From assembly GCA_017527825.1 (NCBI GenBank), contig JAFXPO010000014.1, positions 1-64,000 on the forward strand: 64,000 nucleotides of DNA. Direction: 5' to 3'. Within the stretch, counting starts at the first letter, position 1. The number at the start of each line of letters is the position of its first letter. Under the pieces are notes generated by a model. That model saw nothing but the letters and a program-made list of their open reading frames with translations, was not told where the DNA came from and made no database searches. This document shows positions 25,732 to 35,887 of the stretch, one piece after another. The translations under genes and the position numbers were made by a program. Origin of the DNA: Oscillospiraceae bacterium. GTDB taxonomy: Bacteria; Bacillota; Clostridia; Oscillospirales; Oscillospiraceae.

Positions 25732-25928
25732 GGCCGTCCCTCCTCTCCGCGCGGAAATCGGAAAATGAAACACAGAGGGCAAAACCACCCGTCCTCCCTT
25801 TTTTCGAAAGGGCGGGTCTGGTTCCACTCTTCTGTTACACTATGGACGGAGGCTCCACTTTGATGGTCTGATCCACCACTTTCCCCCACGCCTGCTTTGA
25901 GTATACGAGACCCTCCGGCAAAAATCAA
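25732..25928 (-). promoter_or_regulatory. dcw promoter and leader with candidate MraZ boxes
   Basis: Minus strand TTGATT (25923-25928), 17 bases, TATACT (25900-25905). Downstream in the leader, AAAGTGG occurs at 25876-25882 and 25855-25861 (21 bases apart) and AGAGTGG at 25824-25830. AAAGTG repeats are the reported MraZ site in low-GC Gram-positives. No gene is seen between 25732 and 26091; the rest is the two hairpins listed next. Confidence 0.65.
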
Positions 25929-25939
25929 GAGAAAAAAAA

Positions 25940-26038
25940 TTGACCGATCTCGTCGAAGACCGGTCAATATAAAACAAATGTTTACTTTTTATGGAAAGTA
26001 AAAAGGGATTCGGCACAAAATGTAGTGCCAAACCCCTT
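25940..26038 (-). terminator. two hairpins ending the rsmD-coaD operon
   Basis: The first, TTGACCG/CGGTCAA (25940-25967), is followed on the minus strand by TTTTTTTTCTC and is a good terminator. The second, around 26003-26038, pairs GGCAC with GTGCC and GGG with CCC with two mismatches. Both lie after the coiled-coil gene and before the dcw promoter. Confidence 0.65.
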
Positions 26039-26091
26039 GATTCGGACAAAATGTGGAGAAATGATCCGAGCCTAAGCGAAGTGCACAAATT

Positions 26092-26625
26092 TCATTCCGA
26101 TTCCTTGTCAGTTTTTTTTGCGTTGCGGCTCAGCTCTTCCCGATCCTTCTGCCGGCGGGCGGCGGAAGCGGCGCGGAACTTGACGCGGCTCTGCTTCACC
26201 TCATCCAACGCCGCCTGAATCGCCTCTTCCGTGCGGCGCAGCGCGTCCTCGGTATACTCGTTGACCACGCGATACATCTCGTTGGAGCGATCCTCCGCGC
26301 GCTTAATGATCTCGTGGCCGCGCTCCCGCGCGGCAACCAGCACCTCACTATCCGCCACCTTGCTCTTGGCGTCGAACTCCGCCTGCTGCATCATGCGTCC
26401 CACTTCGCGCTTGGCGGAGTTAACATAATCTTCCTTCGCCTGGATCAGATCCTGTGCGCGCTTAAGTTCCGCCGGCAAACCCGCGCGAATTTCGTCGAGA
26501 AGGTCCAGTGCCTCCTCGCGGTCGATCATGCACTTGTCGCTGATCAGGGGAACGTTCTTCGCGTCGTTGATCATATCGTAAAGCATATTGATGAGCTTTT
26601 CGACATCAGTGTGATTGGTTGCCAT
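26092..26625 (-). CDS. coiled-coil protein of unknown function (ATP synthase B-like helix)
   Basis: 177 residues, almost wholly helical and charged. Residues about 50-150 form a long coiled coil (AKREVGRMMQQAEFDAKSK, NEYTEDALRRTEEAIQAALD) resembling the b-subunit/DivIVA type of helix, and the C-terminus is Lys/Arg-rich. No membrane span is seen. It overlaps the end of coaD by 20 bases and is transcribed last in rsmD-coaD-this gene, an arrangement common in Clostridia. The function is not established; a scaffold role is only a guess. Confidence 0.75.
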   Translation of the reverse strand: MATNHTDVEKLINMLYDMINDAKNVPLISDKCMIDREEALDLLDEIRAGLPAELKRAQDLIQAKEDYVNSAKREVGRMMQQAEFDAKSKVADSEVLVAARERGHEIIKRAEDRSNEMYRVVNEYTEDALRRTEEAIQAALDEVKQSRVKFRAASAARRQKDREELSRNAKKTDKESE

Positions 26626-27100
26626 TGGTTTCCCATCCCTTCATGATCTCAATTGCCGCCGCCGGCATGTAGGGTTCCAGCGCCCGACGGTATTTTATCA
26701 TTTCCCGCACCATGGTCGAGCTGACGTGTAGATATTCCGCGCGCGCAGGCAGCAGCACCGTTTCCAGCGAGCCGTCCAGTTCGCGGTTGATCTGCGCCAT
26801 GCTCCACTCGGTGTCAAAATCCGTGCCATTGCGCACACCCTTGACCAGATAGCGCGCACCCTTTTCCCGCGCGTAGTCAGCCAGCAAGCCCGACCACGCC
26901 TCCGCGGTCACGTTGGGCAGCTCCGCCACCGAGGCGCGCAGCAGCTCGAAGCGCTGCTCACCGGTGAACATCGGCGATTTGCCCGCGTTGACCATCGCGC
27001 AGATATAGACTTGATCGAACAGTCCCGCCGCGCGGCGAATCAAATCCATGTGTCCCACGGTTACCGGGTCAAAGCTGCCGGGAAAAACTGCGATTTTCAT
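26606..27100 (-). CDS. coaD: phosphopantetheine adenylyltransferase
   Basis: 164-residue cytosolic enzyme transferring AMP from ATP to 4'-phosphopantetheine in CoA synthesis. It has the nucleotidyltransferase motif FPGSFDPVTVGHMDLI, the substrate loop KGVRNGTDFDTE and the ISSTMVRE-like VSSTMVREM. The start ATG overlaps the stop of rsmD (ATGA). Normal length. Confidence 0.97.
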   Translation of the reverse strand: MKIAVFPGSFDPVTVGHMDLIRRAAGLFDQVYICAMVNAGKSPMFTGEQRFELLRASVAELPNVTAEAWSGLLADYAREKGARYLVKGVRNGTDFDTEWSMAQINRELDGSLETVLLPARAEYLHVSSTMVREMIKYRRALEPYMPAAAIEIMKGWETNGNQSH

Positions 27101-27657
27101 GCGTCCTCGTTTTCTCCGTCGCGGTGGTAGACGGTTACTTTGATCTTGCCGTAGCGATACTCACGATGAATCCGGTACGGTGCGCTGAGCGCCGGAAGCT
27201 GCTTGTCCATCGGACACTCCGCAACGATTATACCACCCGATGCCAAAATGTCAAACCTCGCGATGTGGGCAATGGCACGTTCCAGCGTATCGTCCGCGTA
27301 AGGCGGATCGAGGAAGATCAGGTCAAACTGCGCCCGCAGTGACGAAAGATATCCCATGGCGTCGCCGCAGATCACCTGCGCCCGGTCAGCAAAGCCGCAA
27401 ACCGCGAGGTTGTCCCGCACCAGCTGCGCGGCGTCCTTGCGCCGGTCAACGAAGACGCAGCTCCGCGCGCCGCGGGAGAGCGCCTCAATGCCCATCTGTC
27501 CCGTTCCCGCAAAGAGGTCCAGCACACGCCGCTCCTCGATCTCGAATTGCAGTGCGCTGAAGATGCCTTCCTTCACCTTGCCGGTGGTGGGGCGCGTCTC
27601 CTGCCCCTTCAGTTCGCCAAGGCGCCGTCCCCGCGCCGTGCCTGTGATGACCCGCAT
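27097..27657 (-). CDS. rsmD: 16S rRNA (guanine(966)-N2)-methyltransferase
   Basis: 186 residues with the RsmD start MRVITGTARGRRL, SAM-binding VLDLFAGTGQMGIEALSRGA and the catalytic DPPY in LIFLDPPYAD. The start at 27657 has GGGAGG six bases upstream; the preceding 36 open codons run back through the secA promoter region. It is divergent from secA. Confidence 0.96.
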   Translation of the reverse strand: MRVITGTARGRRLGELKGQETRPTTGKVKEGIFSALQFEIEERRVLDLFAGTGQMGIEALSRGARSCVFVDRRKDAAQLVRDNLAVCGFADRAQVICGDAMGYLSSLRAQFDLIFLDPPYADDTLERAIAHIARFDILASGGIIVAECPMDKQLPALSAPYRIHREYRYGKIKVTVYHRDGENEDA

Positions 27658-27759
27658 TGCGTTCCTCCCTGATTTTCGGATTTGTCCATATATACTAATG
27701 TATTCCGTTGATTTTTGCAATAGGGAGTTTTGGCGAAAAACAATTCCGCAAAATACTGT

Positions 27760-27788
27760 TTGCATCTTCTGTTCCGGTGTGGTATACT
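27760..27788 (+). promoter_or_regulatory. secA promoter
   Basis: TTGCAT (27760-27765), 17 bases, TATACT (27783-27788) with a TGG extension; the secA ATG is 46 bases further on. Confidence 0.7.
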
Positions 27789-27834
27789 ATATAAGTATTA
27801 TTTTGCTTTTTTCCCGAAAGGAAGATGAACCATT

Positions 27835-30561
27835 ATGGGTCTTTTAACCAAAATATTCGGCACCTACAGTGAGCGCGAGTTAAAGAGCATCTACCCCATC
27901 GTGAACAAAATCGAGGCGATGGCGGACGAGTATGCCGCCATGACCGACGCGCAGCTGCAGGCAAAGACGCCGGAGTTCAAGCAGCGTCTCGCCGCCGGCG
28001 AAACGCTGGACGACATTCTGCCTGAGGCGTTCGCCACCGTCCGCGAGGCGGCAAAGCGCGTCATCGGGCTCTATCCCTACCGTGTGCAGCTCATCGGCGG
28101 CGTGGTTTTGCATCAGGGGCGCATCGCTGAGATGAAAACCGGCGAGGGCAAAACGCTGGTCGCCGTCCTGCCGTCCTACCTCAACGCGCTCAGCGGCGAG
28201 GGTGTGCACATCGTCACCGTCAACGACTACCTTGCCAAGCGCGACAGCGAGTGGATGGGCAAGATTCACCGTTTCCTCGGTCTGACCGTCGGTCTGATCG
28301 TCCACGATCTCAACAGCGACGAGCGCCGCGCCGCCTACGCCGCTGACATCACCTATGGCACCAACAACGAGATGGGCTTCGACTATCTGCGTGACAACAT
28401 GGCGATTTACGCCAGTGAACTGGTGCAGCGCGGTCACGCCTTCGTCATCGTGGACGAGGTAGACTCCATCCTCATCGACGAGGCGCGCACACCGCTCATC
28501 ATCTCCGGTATGGGCGAAAAGTCCACGGAGATGTACTCCCGCACGGAAAATCTTGTCGCTCGCTTCCGCAAAAAAGTCATCGCGGAGACCGACGAGAAGG
28601 CAGAGGAAGACGTCAACGAGGAAGCTGACTACATCGTCGACGAGAAGGCAAGAACCGCGACGCTGACCGCCCGCGGCGTGGAGAAGGCGGAGGAATACTT
28701 CGGTCTGGAGAACCTCTCCGACCCCGAAAATTCCACCATCGCCCACCACATCAATCAGGCGATCAAGGCGCACGGCGTCATGAAGCGCGACATCGACTAT
28801 GTGCTCAAGGACGGCGAGGTCGTCATCGTGGATGAGTTCACCGGTCGCCTGATGTTCGGTCGCCGCTACAGTGAGGGTCTGCATCAGGCAATCGAGGCAA
28901 AAGAGCATGTCGAGGTCGCCCGCGAGAGCAAGACGCTCGCCACCATCACGTTCCAGAACTACTTCCGCCTCTATCGCAAGCTCTCCGGCATGACCGGTAC
29001 GGCGCTGACGGAGGAAGAGGAGTTCGGCACCATCTACAACCTTGACATCATTGAAATCCCCACCAACCGTCCCGTGGCGCGCAAGGACGATCCCGACGTG
29101 GTCTACAAGACCGAAGCGGCGAAGTACCGCGCGGTCATCCAGCAGATCAAGGAGTGCCACGAGAAGGGGCAGCCGGTGCTGGTGGGTACCGTGTCTATCG
29201 AGAAGAACGAAAAGCTCTCCTATCTGCTCCAGCGCGAGGGCATCAAGCACAATCTCTTAAACGCGAAGAACCACGAAAAGGAAGCCGAGATCGTCGCGCA
29301 AGCGGGCAAGCTGGGCGCGGTGACCGTCGCCACCAACATGGCAGGTCGCGGCACCGATATCACCCTGGGCGGCAACGCCGAATACATGGCGCGCAACAAC
29401 CTGCGCAAGGCGGGCATGAGCGACGAGCTGATCGCCGAGGCGACCGGCTACGCGGACACCGATAACCAGGAGATTCTCGACGCCCGTGAGATGTTCGCTC
29501 AGGCGCTCGCCAAGCACAAGGCGGAGATTGCCGGTGAGGCGGACAAGGTGCGCGAAGCGGGCGGTCTCTTCATCATCGGTACTGAGCGCCACGATTCCCG
29601 CCGCATCGACAATCAGCTCCGCGGCCGCGCCGGTCGTCAGGGCGACCCCGGCGAGACGCGCTTCTACCTGTCGCTGGACGACGAGCTGATGCGTCTGTTC
29701 GGCGGCGAGCGCGTCACGAACCTGATGGATCGTCTCGACATGGATGAGGATACGCCCATCGACGCGCGTATTCTCTCCAAATCCATCGAAAACGCCCAGA
29801 TCACCGTGGAATCCCGCAACTTCCAGACGCGAAAATCCGTTCTCGAATACGATGACGTGATGAACAAGCAGCGCGAGATCATCTACGGTCAGCGCAAGCA
29901 GGTGCTTGACGGTCTTGACATCAAGAGTACCGTCTTCGGCTTCATCCGCAGCGGCATTGAAAACAACGTGGTCATCGCGCTCGGTGAGCACGGCAAGGTG
30001 ACGGCGGAAACCGCCGCCGAGGCGCTCAAGTCCTGCGAGGGAATGTACTTCCCCCGCGGTGCGGTGAGCGCGGACGAGCTGGCGAATCTCAGCAGCGAGG
30101 AGCTGACCGATCAGCTGGTGGAAGCCTCCGAGCGCTTCTACAACGCCAAGGAAGAGGCGCTAGGCTCCGCGATCATGCGTGAGCTGGAGCGCGTGGTCAT
30201 GCTGCGCGTGGTGGATGAATACTGGATGGATCACATCGACGCGATGACGGAGCTGCGTCAAGGCGTTCGCCTTCAGGCGTACGGAAACAAGAACCCCGTG
30301 GACGAGTACAAGCGCATCTCTCTGGATATGTTTGAAGAGATGATTGCCGCGATCCAGAACGACACCGTGCGCCGCATCTTCTCCGCCCGCGTGCAGACGC
30401 AGTCCGAGGTCAAGCGCGAGCGCGTCGCCGAGGGCATCAACGCCACTACCGCCGGTGACGGCACCGTGAAAAAGCAGCCGCGAAAGGTCAAAAAAATCGG
30501 TCGCAACGATCCCTGCCCCTGCGGCAGCGGCAAGAAGTATAAGCAGTGCTGTGGCAAGTAA
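27835..30561 (+). CDS. secA: preprotein translocase ATPase SecA
   Basis: 908-residue motor that drives proteins through SecYEG. Walker [16 protein letters not shown]-type [16 protein letters not shown], the second helicase motor with [13 protein letters not shown] and [13 protein letters not shown], and the C-terminal zinc motif [18 protein letters not shown] (binds SecB or lipid in other bacteria) are all intact. Full length for the family. The preferred partner gene prfB is not downstream; pgeF follows directly. Confidence 0.98.
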   Translation: MGLLTKIFGTYSERELKSIYPIVNKIEAMADEYAAMTDAQLQAKTPEFKQRLAAGETLDDILPEAFATVREAAKRVIGLYPYRVQLIGGVVLHQGRIAEMKTGEGKTLVAVLPSYLNALSGEGVHIVTVNDYLAKRDSEWMGKIHRFLGLTVGLIVHDLNSDERRAAYAADITYGTNNEMGFDYLRDNMAIYASELVQRGHAFVIVDEVDSILIDEARTPLIISGMGEKSTEMYSRTENLVARFRKKVIAETDEKAEEDVNEEADYIVDEKARTATLTARGVEKAEEYFGLENLSDPENSTIAHHINQAIKAHGVMKRDIDYVLKDGEVVIVDEFTGRLMFGRRYSEGLHQAIEAKEHVEVARESKTLATITFQNYFRLYRKLSGMTGTALTEEEEFGTIYNLDIIEIPTNRPVARKDDPDVVYKTEAAKYRAVIQQIKECHEKGQPVLVGTVSIEKNEKLSYLLQREGIKHNLLNAKNHEKEAEIVAQAGKLGAVTVATNMAGRGTDITLGGNAEYMARNNLRKAGMSDELIAEATGYADTDNQEILDAREMFAQALAKHKAEIAGEADKVREAGGLFIIGTERHDSRRIDNQLRGRAGRQGDPGETRFYLSLDDELMRLFGGERVTNLMDRLDMDEDTPIDARILSKSIENAQITVESRNFQTRKSVLEYDDVMNKQREIIYGQRKQVLDGLDIKSTVFGFIRSGIENNVVIALGEHGKVTAETAAEALKSCEGMYFPRGAVSADELANLSSEELTDQLVEASERFYNAKEEALGSAIMRELERVVMLRVVDEYWMDHIDAMTELRQGVRLQAYGNKNPVDEYKRISLDMFEEMIAAIQNDTVRRIFSARVQTQSEVKRERVAEGINATTAGDGTVKKQPRKVKKIGRNDPCPCGSGKKYKQCCGK

Positions 30562-30562
30562 C

Positions 30563-31372
30563 ATGTCTTTCACGGAACACAACATCAATGGTTTGATTTA
30601 CGATACCGCCGACGGTCTTTCTGCCGTCGGCGGCATTCGCCATGCCTTTACCACACGGCTCGGCGGCGTCAGCCCCGCGCCGTATGACTCGCTGAATTTC
30701 TTCGAGCAGAACGGCGACACCTGGGACAACGTCTCGCAAAACTACCGTCTGCTCGGCGACGCCGCCGGGCTTGACATGTCCCGCGCCGTGGGTAACCGGC
30801 AGGTACACGGCGACGTTGTGCGTTTCATTCGTCAGGAAGACGCCGGGAAGCTCCGCTGGGACGAACGCCCCTACAACGCCGACGCCCTGATCACCGACGT
30901 GCCGGGGCTCCCGCTGGTTGCCTACAGCGCAGACTGCTGTACCGTTCTGCTCGGCGCCCCCGGAACCGTCGGCGCGGTACACGCGGGCTGGAAAGGCACC
31001 GCCCTCGGTGTTGTGGGCAAAGCGGTCGCCGCTATGGAGAATCGCGGCGTCAAGCCATCCGCCGTTCACGCCGCCATCGGACCTTGTATCGGCGCCTGCT
31101 GCTTTGAGACCGACGCCGACGTGCCGGACGCCATCCGCGCCGCGCTCGGCACAGACGCGGAGGCATTCATTGAGCGGCGCGGCGAAAAGTACCACGTCGA
31201 TCTCAGGCAAATCAACCGCCTGTGGCTGCTTCGCGCAGGACTGGAGCCGCAAAACATTGAACTGCACCCAGACTGCACCGCCTGTCGGCTGGATCGCTAC
31301 TGGTCGCACCGCGTTCTGGGTATGCGCCGCGGCGGGCAGATCGCGGTCATCGCGCTGGAGGAGGAAACATGA
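30563..31372 (+). CDS. pgeF: PgeF/YfiH (laccase-domain, LACC1-type) protein
   Basis: 269 residues. The DUF152 fold carries the zinc/active-site set: His in NRQVHGD, Cys in YSADCCTVLL and His in GAVHAGWKGT. Members act as purine nucleoside phosphorylase/adenosine deaminase and as peptidoglycan editing factor in E. coli. ATG at 30563 lies just after the secA stop; a GTG four codons earlier (30551) would overlap secA. No strong Shine-Dalgarno is visible, so translation may be coupled. Its end overlaps the next gene by ATGA. Confidence 0.93.
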   Translation: MSFTEHNINGLIYDTADGLSAVGGIRHAFTTRLGGVSPAPYDSLNFFEQNGDTWDNVSQNYRLLGDAAGLDMSRAVGNRQVHGDVVRFIRQEDAGKLRWDERPYNADALITDVPGLPLVAYSADCCTVLLGAPGTVGAVHAGWKGTALGVVGKAVAAMENRGVKPSAVHAAIGPCIGACCFETDADVPDAIRAALGTDAEAFIERRGEKYHVDLRQINRLWLLRAGLEPQNIELHPDCTACRLDRYWSHRVLGMRRGGQIAVIALEEET

Positions 31373-32898
31373 AGCGATTGATGACACTTTTGTGCGTGAT
31401 GGCGCTCTGTCTCTCCCTTGCAGGCTGCTACGATACGGAGACGCCGGAAGAAGGCACGGATTTCTGGGAATACGCGCCGGTGGAACCCACCGTCTCCGAG
31501 GATGTTCCGACGACTGCGCAGGTCTTTACCCTTCCCTATCTCAGCAGTCAGACGCTGGACCCCGTCGCCTGTCCCGACGGCGTGCAGCAGGCTGTCGGCT
31601 CCCTGCTCTATGAGGGGCTTTTTGTACTCGACGAGCAGTTTTCGCCGCAGCCCCTGCTTTGCTCATCCTATACTCTGAAGGGTCTAACGTACACCTTCCA
31701 GCTGCGTGACGGCGTCACCTTCTCCAACGGTGCATCGTTCACATCCTCCGACGTGCTGTCAACATATCGCCGCGCCCAGATTTCCGATCGCTACGCCGCG
31801 CGCTTTGCCAATGTGGTGTCCATGCGCGCTGGGCGCGGGACGCTCACCATCACGCTGCGTCAGGCGGACAGCGCGTTCCCCGCGCTGCTGGACATCCCCA
31901 TCGTCAAATCCGGTACCGAAAAAGACCCTGTCCCGCTGGGGACCGGACCGTATCTGTTCCTGACCGACAGCGACGGACCTTGTCTCGTCCGCAGCGAGAA
32001 CTGGTGGAACGACCTTGCCCTCATCCCGGAGCGCATCGAGCTTGCCGCCGCGAAGGATGCCGACACCGCCGCCTATCTCTTCTCCGCCCGAAGCGCACAT
32101 CTGCTGACCGCGGACCTGCTCAGCGAGACCACCGCCGCGTCACTGGGCAGCGTGGATATGACCGACGCGCCAACCACCACCATGCTGTTTCTCGGCTTCA
32201 ACACAGACAATCCCGCGCTGGCTGACCCCGCGCTGCGCGTTGCGATGGGCAGCGCCTTCGATCGTGACGCCATCGCCGCCGCGCTGCTCGCAGGTCACGC
32301 GGAGCCCGCGCAGTTCCCGATCTCCCCGTCCTGCGCGCTCTATCCCACGGCGTTGGAGGCTCCCTTCGACGCAGGCGCGTATGAAGACGCCCTTGCTCCG
32401 GCGCAGACGGAGAGCGTCCCGCCGCAGCCGCTGGAGCTGACGCTGCTGGTCAACGCCGAAAACAGCTTCAAGACGGCTGTGGCGGAGTACCTCGCAAAGG
32501 CGCTCAGCGCAGCCTACGTCACTGTGACGACCGCGGCGCTCCCGTGGAACGAATACCTCGCGGCGCTGGAGGGCGGAGACTTCGACCTGTGGCTGGGTGA
32601 GGTGAGGCTCACCGCCGACTGGGACATCTCCGCGCTGGTCACCGCCGGCGGAGCGCTCAACTATGGCAAATTCACCAACACGGATGTGGACACCGCGCTG
32701 CGGGCGTTCTTGAACGACGAAACGCCGGCAGCGGCGGAGGCTCTTTGTGCGCAGCTCGCCGCGCAGGCGCCCATTCTGCCCGTCGTCTTCAAGTCTCTGA
32801 CCGTCTTGACCCCGGAGGGGCTTATCGACGGCGTCTCCCCCACGGCAACGCATCCGCTGCGCTCGCTGGATCAATGGGTGTTCCACTTCTCCGCATAA
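31369..32898 (+). CDS. peptide-type ABC solute-binding lipoprotein (orphan)
   Basis: 509-residue SBP family 5 protein. Signal peptide with lipobox SLAGC (Cys about residue 22), then the family pattern of an oligopeptide-binding protein: AVGSLLYEGLFVLDEQFSPQ, YTFQLRDGVTFSNGASFTSSDV and LRVAMGSAFDRDAIAAALL. It would bind peptides or similar ligands at the outer face of the membrane. No permease or ATPase genes accompany it; it is instead overlapped by pgeF (ATGA), so its transporter must be elsewhere or it acts as a sensor. Ends at a terminator. Confidence 0.88.
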   Translation: MKRLMTLLCVMALCLSLAGCYDTETPEEGTDFWEYAPVEPTVSEDVPTTAQVFTLPYLSSQTLDPVACPDGVQQAVGSLLYEGLFVLDEQFSPQPLLCSSYTLKGLTYTFQLRDGVTFSNGASFTSSDVLSTYRRAQISDRYAARFANVVSMRAGRGTLTITLRQADSAFPALLDIPIVKSGTEKDPVPLGTGPYLFLTDSDGPCLVRSENWWNDLALIPERIELAAAKDADTAAYLFSARSAHLLTADLLSETTAASLGSVDMTDAPTTTMLFLGFNTDNPALADPALRVAMGSAFDRDAIAAALLAGHAEPAQFPISPSCALYPTALEAPFDAGAYEDALAPAQTESVPPQPLELTLLVNAENSFKTAVAEYLAKALSAAYVTVTTAALPWNEYLAALEGGDFDLWLGEVRLTADWDISALVTAGGALNYGKFTNTDVDTALRAFLNDETPAAAEALCAQLAAQAPILPVVFKSLTVLTPEGLIDGVSPTATHPLRSLDQWVFHFSA

Positions 32899-32903
32899 AA
32901 AAG

Positions 32904-32928
32904 CACCGCCTTTCGGCGGTGTTTTTTT
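32904..32928. terminator. bidirectional terminator
   Basis: CACCGCC/GGCGGTG around TTTC, with AAAAAAG on the left and TTTTTTT on the right. It serves the secA operon and the convergent lexA. Confidence 0.85.
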
Positions 32929-32929
32929 C

Positions 32930-33595
32930 TCAATATTGACGCACTACAGCGACAACCTTGCCCATGATCGTGCAGTCTGTCCCGTCGATGGGCTGGTAGT
33001 CCGGGTTGGCAGGCAACAGCCATATCTTGTCGTCCTGACGGCTGAAGGTCTTGACCGTCGCCTCGTCCTCCAGCAATGCGACCACGATTTCGCCATTGCG
33101 GGCGGTCTGCTGCTGATGCACAACCACCAAATCACCGGGCAGAATGCCCAGCCCCAGCATGGATTCACCGCGAACGCGCAGGGCGAAGTACTCACCGTCC
33201 CTTCCGCCGGTGTCGAACACCAGATAATCCTCGATGCATTCCTGCGCAAGGATCGGGCTTCCCGCTGCCACGTTACCCACAACAGGCACCTGGGCGCTCC
33301 CGACCTTCGCCTCCTGTTTTTCCGGTTTCTCCGGCGTTTCCGCCTTCGCAGCCGCTTGAGACTCGACAGGCTTGACCGCGCCGCGATCCAGGGGAACAAT
33401 GGCGCGTCCCTTGAACGCGCTCTTCTCTATGTAACCAAGCTCCGCGAGGTTCTTCAGATGAAAATGCACCGTCGACGGTGATTTAAGCCCTACCGCGTCG
33501 CAAATGTCCCGAATCGACGGCGCGTAGCCGTGCTCCGCGAGATAGGACAGCAAAAACTGATAAATCCGCTGCTGCATTTCAGCCCGTTTGCTCAT
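32930..33595 (-). CDS. lexA: SOS repressor LexA
   Basis: 221 residues. Winged helix at the N-terminus ([28 protein letters not shown]), a Lys/Glu/Pro-rich linker (about 80-105), cleavage region GNVAAGSPI, catalytic serine in RGESMLG and lysine in DEATVKTF. Cleavage upon RecA activation derepresses DNA repair. The start at 33595 follows GGGAGG eight bases upstream. A possible LexA box overlaps its own -35. recA is not in the window. Confidence 0.96.
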   Translation of the reverse strand: MSKRAEMQQRIYQFLLSYLAEHGYAPSIRDICDAVGLKSPSTVHFHLKNLAELGYIEKSAFKGRAIVPLDRGAVKPVESQAAAKAETPEKPEKQEAKVGSAQVPVVGNVAAGSPILAQECIEDYLVFDTGGRDGEYFALRVRGESMLGLGILPGDLVVVHQQQTARNGEIVVALLEDEATVKTFSRQDDKIWLLPANPDYQPIDGTDCTIMGKVVAVVRQY

Positions 33596-33626
33596 GGCGT
33601 CAGCCTCCCATATCGATTTCATACGC

Positions 33627-33664
33627 AGTATAGCATATTTTTCCGTAAAATGCAACATTCGTTT
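33627..33664 (-). promoter_or_regulatory. lexA promoter with candidate SOS box
   Basis: Minus strand TTGCAT (33650-33655), 17 bases, TATACT (33627-33632) with a TGC extension. CAAC-ATTC-GTTT (33653-33664) resembles the Gram-positive LexA site GAAC-N4-GTTC at 6 of 8 positions and overlaps the -35. Confidence 0.6.
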
Positions 33665-33718
33665 GATATGTTGCCGGACTTTTTTCACACCTCCCGTCGG
33701 GAACCCATGAGATTTCGC

Positions 33719-33747
33719 TTGACACCCGGCTTTTGTTTCTGTACAAT
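33719..33747 (+). promoter_or_regulatory. rny promoter
   Basis: TTGACA (33719-33724), 17 bases, TACAAT (33742-33747), then a leader of about 95 bases with no other gene. Confidence 0.8.
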
Positions 33748-33847
33748 ATTCATTGGATTTTTAGGAGGAGTAATAGGGGACTTCTCCTCAAGGAACCCAC
33801 AAACACCCATTTTAATAGATTTTAAAATGAGAGAACAGGAGGAAACC

Positions 33848-35419
33848 ATGCCAGCCCCACATCAAGCATCGTTCGGACCGGTCCATTTTGTGATCGGGCT
33901 CGTACTGCTGGTCTTGGGTGTCCTTCTCGGCATTTGGCTGAGGAAACGGGCGGAACAGAAAGCCAACCAAACCATCGCAGACGCTGAACAAAAAGCTTTG
34001 CAAATCGAAAACGACGCGCACAAGCGGGCGGAGAGCAAGAGCAAGGAAATGCTGCTCGAAGCCAAGGAAGAGATCATGCGCGTCCGCAACGAAGCTGAGA
34101 AGGAAAACAAGGAACGCCGCAGCGACCTGCAAAAGCAGGAGCGTCGGCTGCAGCAGAAGGAAGAGAACATCGACAAAAAGACCGAGGCTCTCGAAAAGAA
34201 AGAAGAGGCTCTCGCCGAAAAGCACGCCGCGCTTGACAAGGAGAATGAGGAGATCAAGATCATCAAGCGCAGCCAGACCGAAATGCTCGAGCGTATCTCC
34301 GGCTTCACCGCCGACGAGGCGAAAAAGTACCTGATCGATCAGGTTGAGAGCGAAGTCACTCACGAAACCGCGCTCAAGATCAAGGAGATCGAGCAGCGCG
34401 CCCGCGACGAGGCGGATTCCCGTGCCCGCGAGATCATTGCCACCGCCGTGCAGCGCTGCGCCGCGGATCATGCCGCCGAGATTACCGTCAGTGTGGTTCC
34501 CCTGCCCAATGACGAGATGAAGGGTCGCATCATCGGCCGCGAAGGTCGTAACATCCGCACCATTGAGACCATGACGGGTGTCGATCTCATCATCGACGAT
34601 ACGCCCGAAGCCATCACGGTCTCCTGCTTTGAGCCGGTGCGCCGCGAGGTCGCCCGCATTGCGCTCGAAAAGCTCATTGCCGACGGTCGTATCCATCCCA
34701 CGCACATCGAGGAAATGGTCGCCAAGGCACGTCGCGAGGTCGACGCCGTCATCAAGTCCGAGGGCGAGCGCGCAGTGCTGGAGACCGGCGTGCGCGGGCT
34801 GAACCCCGAACTGGTAAAGATGCTCGGTCGCCTGCACTACCGCACCAGCTACGGTCAGAACGTTTTGCAGCACTCTATCGAGGTCGCCCACCTCGCCGGC
34901 ATGATGGCGGCGGAGTTGGGCGCGGACGTGACCGCCGCCAAGCGGGCGGGTCTGCTGCACGACATCGGCAAGTCCGTCGATCACGAGATGGAAGGCACGC
35001 ACGTTTCCCTCGGCGTGGAGTTCATGCGTAAGTACCACGAGAAGGAAGAGATCATTCACGCGGTTCATGCCCATCACAACGACGTGGAGCCAACCACGGT
35101 GCTGGACTTCATCATCCAAGCCGCCGACGCGATCTCCGCGGGTCGCCCCGGCGCTCGCCGTGAGAATCTGGAGAACTACATCAAGCGTCTGGAGCAGCTG
35201 GAAGAGATCACCGGCAGCTTCCCCGGCGTGGAGAAGAGCTACGCGATCCAGGCCGGTCGCGAGGTTCGCGTAATGATCAAGCCTGAGGTCGTCAGCGAGG
35301 ATGAAATGGTCATTCTGGCGCACGACATCGCCAAGCGCATCGAGGACGAGATGGAATATCCCGGACAGATCAAGGTCAACGTCATCCGCGAGGTCAAAGC
35401 GGTCGAATACGCCAAGTAA
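33848..35419 (+). CDS. rny: ribonuclease Y
   Basis: 523-residue membrane-anchored endoribonuclease that initiates mRNA decay. N-terminal membrane helix (about 10-32), long charged coiled coil (35-185), KH domain with [17 protein letters not shown], and HD domain with the metal-binding HDIGK and HAHHNDVEP. The ATG at 33848 is preceded by AGGAGG; the longer open frame upstream passes through the promoter. Normal length for the family. In many Firmicutes it follows recA; here lexA is the divergent neighbour. Confidence 0.97.
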   Translation: MPAPHQASFGPVHFVIGLVLLVLGVLLGIWLRKRAEQKANQTIADAEQKALQIENDAHKRAESKSKEMLLEAKEEIMRVRNEAEKENKERRSDLQKQERRLQQKEENIDKKTEALEKKEEALAEKHAALDKENEEIKIIKRSQTEMLERISGFTADEAKKYLIDQVESEVTHETALKIKEIEQRARDEADSRAREIIATAVQRCAADHAAEITVSVVPLPNDEMKGRIIGREGRNIRTIETMTGVDLIIDDTPEAITVSCFEPVRREVARIALEKLIADGRIHPTHIEEMVAKARREVDAVIKSEGERAVLETGVRGLNPELVKMLGRLHYRTSYGQNVLQHSIEVAHLAGMMAAELGADVTAAKRAGLLHDIGKSVDHEMEGTHVSLGVEFMRKYHEKEEIIHAVHAHHNDVEPTTVLDFIIQAADAISAGRPGARRENLENYIKRLEQLEEITGSFPGVEKSYAIQAGREVRVMIKPEVVSEDEMVILAHDIAKRIEDEMEYPGQIKVNVIREVKAVEYAK

Positions 35420-35423
35420 ATCG

Positions 35424-35457
35424 AAAGAGGCTTCCGTTTGGAAGCCTCTTTTTTGTC
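35424..35457 (+). terminator. terminator of rny
   Basis: AAAGAGGCTTCC and GGAAGCCTCTTT with loop GTTT, followed by a TTTT run, just after the rny stop. Confidence 0.85.
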
Positions 35458-35465
35458 CGCAGGTG

Positions 35466-35498
35466 AAGAACCGCCGCAGGCATCCTGCGGCGGTTCTT
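35466..35498 (-). terminator. hairpin after rplT
   Basis: A 15-bp perfect stem (35466-35480 with 35484-35498, loop CAT) lies 10 bases after the rplT stop. T-runs are short on both sides, so it may protect the mRNA end as much as terminate. Confidence 0.6.
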
Positions 35499-35507
35499 TG
35501 TATTTTA

Positions 35508-35855
35508 TTACTTCTTGGCAAGCTCGACCAGCTTCGCAAACGCCGCAGGATCGTTGATCGCCATCTCGCTGAGCATTTTGCGGTTGATCGTGACATTCGC
35601 CTGCTTGAGACCGTGCATGAACGTGGAGTAGTTCATGCCGTTCGCCTTGCACGCCGCGCTGATGCGGGTAATCCACAGGGAACGGAAGTCGCGCTTCTTG
35701 AGGCGACGACCGACATACGCGTAGGTCAGGGACTTCATGACCTGCTCGTTAGCCATCTTATAGTGACGGGATTTGTTGCCCCAGTAGCCCTTAGCGAGCT
35801 TGAGGGTCTTATTTCTTCTCTTGCGCGTCATCATCGCGCCTTTTACACGTGCCAT
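35508..35855 (-). CDS. rplT: 50S ribosomal protein L20
   Basis: 115-residue, Arg/Lys-rich early-assembly protein of the large subunit, with the family sequence [20 protein letters not shown] and [16 protein letters not shown]. In Firmicutes L20 also represses the infC-rpmI-rplT operon by binding the leader. It is last in that operon. Confidence 0.98.
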   Translation of the reverse strand: MARVKGAMMTRKRRNKTLKLAKGYWGNKSRHYKMANEQVMKSLTYAYVGRRLKKRDFRSLWITRISAACKANGMNYSTFMHGLKQANVTINRKMLSEMAINDPAAFAKLVELAKK

Positions 35856-35887
35856 ATCGTTAAAGCTCCTTTCAGCGTACTTTTATC

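Noticed and set aside
33812..35596. 594-codon minus-strand frame opposite rny
   Set aside because: Shadow of RNase Y; it also spans two terminators.
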